DNA of 5,304 nt, from assembly GCA_030446945.1 (NCBI GenBank), contig JAUJMI010000282.1, forward strand, positions 1 through 5,304. Direction: 5' to 3'. Shown piece by piece: positions 1 through 5,304 of this stretch. The notes under the pieces were generated by a model. That model had not been told where the DNA came from and did not search any database. It saw only the letters and a list, made by a program, of their open reading frames with translations. Position numbers and translations under genes: made by a program. This DNA comes from Longimicrobium sp. GTDB taxonomy: Bacteria > Gemmatimonadota > Gemmatimonadetes > Longimicrobiales > Longimicrobiaceae. Within the stretch, counting starts at the first letter, position 1. Every line of letters begins with the position of its first letter.

Positions 1-117
1 CACCCCGCGGGGGGGGGGGGGCTTTTGTGGGGGTCCTTGACCCGCGCGGTCCCCGGGTTTCCGGGGGGGGGGGCGCGGGGGGGGGGGACCCTGTATGGGG
101 GGGTGCGGTTTGCAATT
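1..117. repeat. G-homopolymer low-complexity stretch
   Basis: This stretch is dominated by runs of G on the + strand: 13 at 9-21, 11 at 63-73, 11 at 77-87 and 7 at 97-103, separated by short mixed sequence. No reading frame here has recognisable protein content; the frames that cross it translate to glycine/arginine-rich nonsense. Runs of this length are unusual even in a 70% GC genome. They are also a typical place for base-calling or assembly error, so the run lengths should not be trusted. It could be the ragged end of an assembled contig, or a true G-rich intergenic region. Confidence 0.6.
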
Positions 118-152
118 GGGGCCCGGGGCACGGGGCACGGGGCAACGGGGGG
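118..152 (+). repeat. G-rich 7-bp tandem repeat with G-quadruplex spacing
   Basis: The unit CGGGGCA occurs three times head to tail at 124-130, 131-137 and 138-144, followed by a variant ending in six Gs (147-152). Read as G tracts, there are four-G blocks at 118-121, 125-128, 132-135 and 139-142, then the six-G block at 147-152. The loops are CCC, CAC, CAC and CAAC. Short three- to four-base loops between tracts of four or more Gs are the classic requirement for a stable parallel G-quadruplex, here on the + strand. A role in transcription or replication pausing is inference only. Confidence 0.65.
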
Positions 153-264
153 TTGGGAGCGAAGGCGGCCGTCGGCGCCGCCCTCGGCGCATGCGCGCGG
201 GGGCGGTCCGTAGCAGCGGCTCCTACGCGAGGACACCGCGCGCGCGGGGGCAGCACCGCCATCC
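153..264. other. Intergenic leader segment, nothing recognised
   Basis: Between the G-rich repeat and the C-rich repeat I see no gene, no RNA gene and no convincing sigma-70 promoter boxes. The frame of the downstream gene is open through here, with possible ATG starts at 95 and 191. The translation is arginine/glycine/proline-rich and unlike a folded domain. I therefore leave it outside the coding region. A promoter for the downstream gene probably lies here or further left but cannot be pointed to. Confidence 0.4.
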
Positions 265-337
265 GCCCCCTGTCCCCTGTCCCACGTTCCCAGTTCCCCG
301 TTCCCCCGGGGTCGTTCCCCGTTCCCCCGCGATTCCC
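265..337. repeat. C-rich imperfect heptad repeat abutting the ppk1 start codon
   Basis: From 265 the sequence is a chain of C tracts with short spacers. Repeated elements include TGTCCCC, GTTCCCA and GTTCCCC (GTTCCCC appears at 293-299 and again around 314-320), and the last CCC ends at 337, directly before the ATG. Because the + strand is C-rich, the opposite strand has many G tracts with three- to five-base loops and could form a G-quadruplex. The mRNA leader would be C-rich and contains no Shine-Dalgarno-like purine stretch. The unit length (about 7) matches that of the G-rich repeat at 124-144, though the sequence and orientation differ. Confidence 0.6.
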
Positions 338-3300
338 ATGACCGCCCAGCCCGGAGTCCGCTTCACCGCGCGCGGACGCGACGTGCTGGACCGCATCGCC
401 ACCGAGACGCTGCCGGACGGGCTGCGCGGCGGGCAGGCGGAGACCTGCTTCTTCCGCGAGGTCTTCTTCGACACCCCTGAGGGCGACCTGGAGCGGCGCG
501 GCGCGTGGGTCAGGGTGCGCGTCAACGAGGACGGAACGCAGTCGCTCGCCGTGGAGGTGCACGACGCCGAGTCCGAGGGCGCGGTTGCGGAGGTTCCGCT
601 GCGCCGTGCGCTGGAGGTGGGGCCCGACGTGGAGCCGCGCGAGCTCTTCGCCGCGGACACCGAGCACGGCCGCCTGCTGCGCGCACTGGTGGAGCCGGAC
701 CGCCTCGTCCCCTGGATGGAGGTGGAGACACGGCGCCGCATCCGCCGCGTGCGCCGCGACGACCAGGCGCGCGCCGAGGTGTTCTGCGACGCCATGACCG
801 TGCGCGAGGCCGACCTCGCCGCCGAGCTGGCGGAGGTGGAGGTCCGCGTGGACCGCGATGCCAAGGGGCGCAAGAAGCTGCTGCGCGCCCTGGAGATGGA
901 GTACGGGCTCGATCCCGTCACCGATCCCCTCCCCACCCGCGCCCGCCGCACCCTCGCCGAGGAGGAGGTCGACTGGCTGGAGGAGGCCGTGCGCGCCTCG
1001 CGGCGGGTCGCCGTGGTGGCGTTCGACGAGGGGCGGGTGGCGCTGCGCAGCGAGGGCCGCCTCCTGCGCCTTCCCACCGGCGAGGGGACGGGGGAGGAGA
1101 CCTGCCGCCGCGTGCTGCGCGAGACCTTTGACCACCCCGCGGCCCGCGTGCGTCTGGTGGGCACGGCCCCGGGATCCGTGCGGCGCCCGGCGACCGAGGT
1201 GTGGCTGGCGGAGGGGCTGGCCGGGCCGCTTCCCGCGCGCGAGGCCGGGGTGCTGCACCTGCCGCTGGGCGAGCTCCTGCAGATGGTGGGCTCCCCCGCC
1301 ATGCGCGACGACACCACGCTGGCCGCGCTGCACGTCCTGGCGCGCAGCGAGCTGCCGCGGGAGGCGGAGATCCGCCGCACCGAGGCGACGGCGCCGCACA
1401 TCCTGCGCTCCATCCCGGACGTGGAGATGGAGATGGAGACGGGGGGCCCGGCGGAGCTTCCCCCCGGCGCGCTGCTGAACATGGAGCTGAGCCTCCTCGC
1501 CTTCAACCGGCGCGTGCTGGCGCTGGCCATGGACGAGCGGGTGCCGCTGATGGAGCGGGTGCGCTTCGTCTCCATCTTCGGTGCCAACATGGACGAGTTC
1601 TTTCGCGTCCGCGTCTCCGGCTTCAAACGCCAGGTGTCGGAGGGGAGCACCAAGCGCACGATGGACGGGGTTACGCCCGAGCAGCAGCTGGACGCCATCG
1701 GAATACGCGCCCGCCGCCTGGCCGACTCGTCGTACCGCGTGCTGCACACCGAGCTGCTGCCGGCGCTGCGCGAGCACGGCGTGGTCGTCGTGGAGGCGGA
1801 GGCGCTGACCCCGGAGGACGACGACTTCCTGCGCGGCTACTACGAGGGGAGCGTGCACGCCGTGCTCACCCCGCTGGCGGCGGGTCCGGGGCACCCCTTC
1901 CCGCACATCCGCAACCTGCGCCCCGCCGTCGCCGCCATCCTGCGCGAGCCGCTGACGGGGACGGAGCGGCTGGGCATCGTGGAGCTTCCGGACGGCCTCC
2001 CGCGCTTCGTTCCGCTCCCGGGCGAGGGGCGCTTCCTGCCGCTGGAGGCGCTGGTGCGCGGCGCCCTTCCGCGGCTCTACCCCGGCGTCGAGGTGGAGGT
2101 GGCGTCCACCTTTCGCGTCACCCGCAGCGCGGAGCTCCACCTGCACGACCGCTCGGCCGCCGACCTCCTCAACGCGGTGCAGGAGGAGGTGAGGCAGCGC
2201 CGCTTCCGCCCGGTGGTGCGCCTGGAGGTGGAGTCCGAGATGCCGCCGCGGATGCGCGACATCCTCCTGCGCGAGCTGCAGTACGAGGTGCCGGAGCGGG
2301 TGACCTCGCTGGGGGAGAGCGACGTGTACTCGCTTCCGCAGCCCATCGACCTGCGCGCCGTCCGCGAGCTGGACGTGGTGGACGAGCCCGGGCTACACTA
2401 TCCGCCTGCCCCCGAGCACACCTCGCCCATCCCCGCGGACCGGCCGATCTTCGACGTGCTCAAGGAGGGGGAGGTGCTGGTCTCCTTCCCCGAGGACTCG
2501 TTCGAGGCCACGGTGGAGCGCTTCGTCCTGGAAGCCGCCGAGGACCCGGACGTGCTGGCGATCAAGCTCGCCCTCTACCGCACCAACCGTAAGTCGCGGC
2601 TGGTGGAGGCGATGCGCAAAGCCAGCGCGCGCGGCAAGCAGGTCGTGGCGCTGGTGGAGCTGACCGCACGCTTCGACGAGGAGAGCAACATCGAGTGGGC
2701 GCGCCACCTGCGGCAGCACGGGATCCACGTGATCTACGGCGTGCCGGGGCTCAAGGTGCACGCCAAGGTCGCGCTGGTGGTGCGGCGAGAGACGGCGGGG
2801 GTGCGCCGCTACGCCTACGTGGGCACGGGCAACCTGAACGCCACCACCGCGGCGGCGTACACCGACCTTGGCATCCTCTCCGCCGACCCCGGCCTGGGCG
2901 AGGATGTCAACGAGCTCTTCAACATCCTCTCGGGCGCGGGCGGCACGCCCACCTTCCAGCACCTGCTGGTGGCGCCGTACAACATGCGGCGCCGCTTCCT
3001 GCAGATGATCGCGCGCGAGGCGGAGCACGCGCGCGCGGGCCGCGGCGGGCACATCCAGGCCAAGTTCAACGGCCTGGCGGACCGCGAGATGATCGCCGCG
3101 CTCTATCGCGCCGCGCAGGCGGGGGTCCAGGTGGACCTCATCGTCCGCTCCCTCTGCTCGTTGCGCCCGGGGGTGCACGGGCTGTCGGAGAACATCCGCG
3201 TCATCAGCATCCTGGGGCGCTACCTGGAGCACGCGCGCATCTTCCGCTTCGCCAACGCGGGGGACCCGGAGTACTTCATCGGCTCGGCGGACTGGCGCAC

Positions 3301-3505
3301 GCGCAACCTGAGCCGGCGCGTGGAGGTCGTCGCTCCCATCCGCGACCCGGAACACCGCGCGCGGCTGGATGCCCTCCTCGCCGCCCAGCTGGACGATCCG
3401 CACGCCTGGGAGCTGGGTCCGGACGGCACCTACTACCAGCGCCCCGACACCCCGCCGCGCGACGCGCGCCCCGGCTCCGGGCGCGTCGCCATCCTGACGG
3501 AATGA
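338..3505 (+). CDS. ppk1: Polyphosphate kinase 1 with N-terminal CYTH-like and degenerate Nudix-like domains
   Basis: The product (1055 residues) should reversibly transfer the ATP gamma-phosphate to growing inorganic polyphosphate, through a phosphohistidine intermediate. The PPK1 part spans about 379-1040: N-domain from E383-L384-S385 with LAFNRRVL, head domain about 490-690, and two phospholipase-D-like C domains. R748, R778, H808 (LKVHAK) and H965 (YLEHAR) keep exactly the 30, 30 and 157 spacing of E. coli R375, R405, H435 and H592. VGTGNLN (829-832) and GSADW (982-986) are also present. E. coli PPK1 has 688 residues, so about 373 are extra here. Residues 7-195 resemble the CYTH/triphosphate tunnel fold: FFDT at 43-46, R59/R61, an E-x-E-T-R strand at 128-132 and E166/E168. 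Residues 222-340 resemble an ADP-ribose-type Nudix domain with a damaged Nudix box. I chose the start at 338 because the CYTH-like fold begins seven residues later; the frame is open back to 95, and no Shine-Dalgarno is seen. Function of the PPK1 part is near certain; the added domains are inferred. Confidence 0.93.
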   Translation: MTAQPGVRFTARGRDVLDRIATETLPDGLRGGQAETCFFREVFFDTPEGDLERRGAWVRVRVNEDGTQSLAVEVHDAESEGAVAEVPLRRALEVGPDVEPRELFAADTEHGRLLRALVEPDRLVPWMEVETRRRIRRVRRDDQARAEVFCDAMTVREADLAAELAEVEVRVDRDAKGRKKLLRALEMEYGLDPVTDPLPTRARRTLAEEEVDWLEEAVRASRRVAVVAFDEGRVALRSEGRLLRLPTGEGTGEETCRRVLRETFDHPAARVRLVGTAPGSVRRPATEVWLAEGLAGPLPAREAGVLHLPLGELLQMVGSPAMRDDTTLAALHVLARSELPREAEIRRTEATAPHILRSIPDVEMEMETGGPAELPPGALLNMELSLLAFNRRVLALAMDERVPLMERVRFVSIFGANMDEFFRVRVSGFKRQVSEGSTKRTMDGVTPEQQLDAIGIRARRLADSSYRVLHTELLPALREHGVVVVEAEALTPEDDDFLRGYYEGSVHAVLTPLAAGPGHPFPHIRNLRPAVAAILREPLTGTERLGIVELPDGLPRFVPLPGEGRFLPLEALVRGALPRLYPGVEVEVASTFRVTRSAELHLHDRSAADLLNAVQEEVRQRRFRPVVRLEVESEMPPRMRDILLRELQYEVPERVTSLGESDVYSLPQPIDLRAVRELDVVDEPGLHYPPAPEHTSPIPADRPIFDVLKEGEVLVSFPEDSFEATVERFVLEAAEDPDVLAIKLALYRTNRKSRLVEAMRKASARGKQVVALVELTARFDEESNIEWARHLRQHGIHVIYGVPGLKVHAKVALVVRRETAGVRRYAYVGTGNLNATTAAAYTDLGILSADPGLGEDVNELFNILSGAGGTPTFQHLLVAPYNMRRRFLQMIAREAEHARAGRGGHIQAKFNGLADREMIAALYRAAQAGVQVDLIVRSLCSLRPGVHGLSENIRVISILGRYLEHARIFRFANAGDPEYFIGSADWRTRNLSRRVEVVAPIRDPEHRARLDALLAAQLDDPHAWELGPDGTYYQRPDTPPRDARPGSGRVAILTE

Positions 3506-4416
3506 TGCCCCTCCCGCGGCGGATGCTCCCCCTTCTAGCCCTCCTCGCCGCATGCTCGGAGGGTGGCGGCGACGGCGGCGGCGCGGAGGAGTCGGCGACC
3601 GAGGAGGGATGCCGGATCGAGGCGCGCGACCTCACCCTTCCCGAGAAGGTGAAGGAGGGGAGCGGCATCGCGTTCAGCCGCACGCTGCGCGGCGTGCTCT
3701 GGACGCACAACGACAGCGGCCACGATCCGGAGCTGTTCGGCGTGGACGCCGGCGGGCAGGAGGTGGCCACCTTCCCGGTCGGCGTCCGCATGCGCGACTG
3801 GGAGGACATCGCGGTGGGCCCCTGCCCGGTGGGGAGCTGCGTCTACATGGCCGACATCGGCGACAACAGCCGCGGGAACGAGCCCCTGGCGCTGCTGGTC
3901 GCCCGCGAGCCGAGCGCCGCCGGCGAGAAGGTGGGCCAGGTGCGTACCTACTTCGCGCGCTTCCCGGACGGCCGCGGGCGCGACTCCGAGGCGCTCTTCG
4001 TGCTCCCCGGGGGCGAGGTGTACCTGATCAGCAAGGGGAGCCGCACCACCGTGGACCTGTTCCGCTGGCCCACCCCGCTCCGCGAGGGCGCCCCCGCGAC
4101 GCTGGTGCACGTCCGCCGGCTCGCCCCCTCCCCTTCACAGCCGGGCGACCGCGTGACCGGCGCCAGCGCGTCGCCGGACGGGCGCTTCGTGGCGGTGCGC
4201 ACCTACAGCCTGCTGAACGTGTACCGCACCGCCGACCTGGTGGGCACCTCGGCCGCCTCGCCCGCCCCCCTGCGCCGCACCGACCTCATCCCCCTCGGCG
4301 AGCCCCAGGGCGAAGGCGTCGCCCTGGCCGACGACGGTACGGTGGCGCTGGTCAGCGAGGGCCACGGGCGCCACGTGCCGGGGACGTTGTCGCTGTTGAG
4401 GTGTCCGTTGGAATGA
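3502..4416 (+). CDS. Predicted outer-surface lipoprotein with beta-propeller-like domain, function unknown
   Basis: This is a 304-residue protein. Residues 1-18 look like a lipoprotein signal: R6-R7, a hydrophobic run, and a lipobox L-A-A-C with C18 as the lipidated cysteine. A flexible Gly/Asp/Glu spacer (19-36) follows. The rest shows evenly spaced turn motifs of an uncharacterised propeller-like family seen in many secreted bacterial proteins: HNDSG (69-73), RDWEDIA (98-104), DIGDN (118-122), DSEAL (161-165), GASASPDG (220-227) and EPQGEG (267-272). The acidic motifs suggest metal (perhaps calcium) binding, which is inference. Besides C18 there are C37, C108, C113 and C301; pairs C37-C301 and C108-C113 could be disulfides. 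The start overlaps the ppk1 stop (ATGA at 3502-3505), implying translational coupling. ATG codons at 3505 and 3523 are alternatives; 3523 would remove the basic n-region. No enzymatic role is assigned. Confidence 0.85.
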   Translation: MMPLPRRMLPLLALLAACSEGGGDGGGAEESATEEGCRIEARDLTLPEKVKEGSGIAFSRTLRGVLWTHNDSGHDPELFGVDAGGQEVATFPVGVRMRDWEDIAVGPCPVGSCVYMADIGDNSRGNEPLALLVAREPSAAGEKVGQVRTYFARFPDGRGRDSEALFVLPGGEVYLISKGSRTTVDLFRWPTPLREGAPATLVHVRRLAPSPSQPGDRVTGASASPDGRFVAVRTYSLLNVYRTADLVGTSAASPAPLRRTDLIPLGEPQGEGVALADDGTVALVSEGHGRHVPGTLSLLRCPLE

Positions 4417-4460
4417 AGTGCCCAGAGCCTGGTGCCAAGTGGAACAGCACGGCCAACGCG

Positions 4461-4468
4461 AGGGGGAG
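4461..4468 (+). promoter_or_regulatory. Ribosome binding site of the small acidic-tail gene
   Basis: The purine stretch AGGGGGAG lies just upstream of the ATG at 4471 and resembles a Shine-Dalgarno sequence. It fixes the start at 4471 rather than the in-frame GTG at 4432. It is the clearest ribosome binding site in the window and suggests independent translation initiation, unlike the coupled start of the lipoprotein gene. Confidence 0.6.
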
Positions 4469-4470
4469 CG

Positions 4471-4686
4471 ATGAGCGATGAGAAGCTGGAAGGCAGTGTC
4501 CCGCTCACGGACGCCATCATCCAGGAGATCGTGGAGAAGGGGTTGGCGAAGCAGGAGGCGCTGGTCGAGGCGAAGGCGTTCGGCGCGCGTTATCACCCCG
4601 TGCGCAACTCCCTGATCTTCCCCTTCGACCCCGGTGACGACGCGGGGGATGAGGATGATGTGGAGGAGGATGGTTTAGATGCATAG
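4471..4686 (+). CDS. Small hypothetical protein with acidic tail
   Basis: This is a 71-residue protein that I do not recognise with certainty. Residues 12-37 (from L12-T13-D14) should form one or two amphipathic helices. A short strand-like segment G38-A-R-Y-H-P, then S47-L-I-F-P-F (47-52), follows. Residues 53-70 contain eleven Asp/Glu and are probably disordered. There is no signal peptide or membrane segment, so it is probably cytoplasmic. The helix followed by an ARYxP.....L.F pattern weakly recalls the N-terminal half of DUF2442-type small proteins, some of which act as antitoxins, but the second half of that fold is absent. GC-rich codon use matches the upstream genes. It starts 54 bases after the lipoprotein stop and may belong to the same transcript. 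The stop is TAG, and the same frame then stays open to the window end. Confidence 0.72.
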   Translation: MSDEKLEGSVPLTDAIIQEIVEKGLAKQEALVEAKAFGARYHPVRNSLIFPFDPGDDAGDEDDVEEDGLDA

Positions 4687-4710
4687 CGCCCGCCCGTCGT
4701 TATCCAGGTA

Positions 4711-4738
4711 CCCCATCTCCGCGCGTGCGGAGCTGGGG
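4711..4738 (+). terminator. Strong hairpin after the small gene, possible terminator
   Basis: Arms at 4711-4722 and 4727-4738 pair over 12 positions with one T-C mismatch (4716/4733), enclosing the four-base loop GCGT. The inner six pairs (CTCCGC with GCGGAG) and outer five (CCCCA with TGGGG) are perfect. It starts 24 bases after the TAG at 4684-4686, a normal place for a terminator of the upstream genes. No clear U tract follows: the next bases are CTCGTTGCAGCAG, and TTACTTT comes only about 15 bases later. It is therefore not a textbook intrinsic terminator. The rest of 4687-4809 shows no gene and no convincing promoter. Confidence 0.45.
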
Positions 4739-4809
4739 CTCGTTGCAGCAGTGTTACTTTCCCCCTGCGAAAGCACTCCAGTACTCACTCACCCGCACAC
4801 CCCACAAAG

Positions 4810-5304
4810 ATGAACACCCTGCCGTACCCAAGGTTTGACCCTCCACCGTACGAGCACTTAGGACCCGCTTACATGGGGAGCTTTGGGTTGCTCGTTGATG
4901 ACCTTCAGCGGCTCCTCCAATTCGTCGAACCTTCTGATGCGAATCTCGCTACGTACTCTCACCGCTCTTACGAGCTGATCCTACGCACTTGCACCGAATG
5001 GGAAAGCTTGTGCAAGGAAGTGCTCTGCGCGATCAACCCAACGCTCAAGCCAGCTAAGATGAACGTACGCGACTATCGAGCATTAGAACTAGAAACTCAT
5101 TTCAAACTCGAACCGCTTTCGGTTGGCCTCCTATTCTGGAGCCCTACACCGAGGTACGTGAATCCTTTCAGCGGATGGAAGACACGCGATTCTCCGCTCG
5201 TCTGGTACCAGACTTACAACATTGTCAAGCACAACCGTAATACTGCCTTCTCACAAGCTTCGCTCGACACCCTTTGTCTGAGCATAGCCGGACTGTTCGC
5301 AACG
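4810..5304 (+). CDS. Partial gene, helical protein of unknown function (possibly HEPN-like), cut by window end
   Basis: An open frame runs from ATG 4810 to the last base (165 residues, no stop), so the C-terminus lies outside. ATG 4810 is the first usual start codon in this frame after the TAG at 4684. Only a weak purine stretch (AAAG) precedes it. The protein is mostly helical and rich in aromatic residues: a helix around 51-72 with R52-S-Y-E-L and C61-T-E-W-E, then N118-P-F with W123, then W132-Y-x2-Y-N-x-V-K-H-N-R143, then a hydrophobic helix from about 151. From memory, a widespread family of uncharacterised bacterial proteins of about 200 residues shows this order, including a Y-N-x-V-K-H-x-R signature. 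HEPN-like proteins also place R/H pairs in such helices, but the link is unproven. Codon use is far more A/T-tolerant than in the genes to the left, suggesting a different origin. Confidence 0.75.
   Translation, partial: MNTLPYPRFDPPPYEHLGPAYMGSFGLLVDDLQRLLQFVEPSDANLATYSHRSYELILRTCTEWESLCKEVLCAINPTLKPAKMNVRDYRALELETHFKLEPLSVGLLFWSPTPRYVNPFSGWKTRDSPLVWYQTYNIVKHNRNTAFSQASLDTLCLSIAGLFAT

Noticed and set aside
95..337. Extended N-terminus of ppk1 starting at ATG 95 or 191
   Set aside because: The frame is open but its translation comes from G-homopolymers and tandem repeats. The recognisable fold starts just after 338.
27..341. A 104-residue + strand open frame in the leader
   Set aside because: It is composed entirely of the G-rich and C-rich repeats (Gly, then Pro/Val/Ser) and overlaps the ppk1 start. 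There is no sign of selection on protein sequence.
223..1749. Long minus-strand open frame opposite the N-terminal half of ppk1
   Set aside because: The translation is Ser/Arg/Thr-rich low complexity with no domain. It lies opposite a well-supported gene and arises because G/C-ending codons leave few stops on the other strand.
1201..2592. Long + strand open frame in another phase within ppk1
   Set aside because: It is an Ala/Arg/Gly-rich shadow of the real frame with no domain content.
2393..3553. Long minus-strand open frame opposite the catalytic half of ppk1
   Set aside because: It has no recognisable protein features, and the + strand here encodes the conserved PPK1 core. It is a composition shadow.
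4743..4771. Possible sigma-70 promoter (TTGCAG with a 17-base spacing) before the 4810 gene
   Set aside because: The would-be -10 box (TGCGAA) is a poor match, so there is no support beyond a chance -35-like hexamer.
4471..5304. Toxin-antitoxin pair made of the small gene and the 4810 gene
   Set aside because: The two genes differ in composition, are separated by 123 bases and a hairpin, and neither shows a secure toxin or antitoxin domain.
1..5304. tRNA, rRNA, CRISPR array, transposase or integrase
   Set aside because: I looked on both strands and found no cloverleaf, rRNA-like segment, spaced direct repeats of CRISPR size, or mobile-element protein motif.

Overview
The window reads as chromosomal DNA of a very GC-rich bacterium (coding parts near 70% GC, strongly G/C at third codon positions). 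The style of the proteins, plus short G- or C-rich heptad repeats in the leader, would fit a Gemmatimonadota/Longimicrobium-like organism. That placement is an inference from general resemblance, not a proven assignment.

Layout. Bases 1-337 hold no convincing gene. They contain long G homopolymers, a 7-bp G-rich tandem repeat with perfect G-quadruplex spacing, and a C-rich 7-bp-like repeat that runs to the first base before a start codon. Bases 338-3505 encode a 1055-residue polyphosphate kinase 1 (PPK1). Its catalytic part is complete: the four landmark residues are spaced exactly as in the E. coli enzyme. It carries about 375 extra N-terminal residues, which I read as a CYTH/triphosphate-tunnel-like domain followed by a degenerate Nudix-like domain. 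The PPK1 stop codon overlaps the start of a 304-residue lipoprotein with a predicted beta-propeller (3502-4416). A 71-residue acidic-tailed small protein (4471-4686) follows after 54 bases, with a good ribosome binding site.

From about 4740 the base composition drops to roughly 50-55% GC. A different kind of gene (4810 to the window end, 165 residues seen, no stop reached) begins there. It belongs to a helical family of unknown function that I recognise only by pattern, with a motif around W-Y-x2-Y-N-x-V-K-H-N-R. A 12-nt-arm hairpin (4711-4738) lies just before this boundary.

Working together: ppk1 and the lipoprotein gene are probably co-translated, and the small gene may ride on the same transcript. 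The most notable content is the three-part protein joining two domain types known for phosphate-chain chemistry to the polyphosphate-synthesising enzyme, with both added domains apparently having lost catalytic residues. This suggests sensing or regulation rather than extra catalysis. The gene at the right edge looks like the start of an acquired accessory segment.
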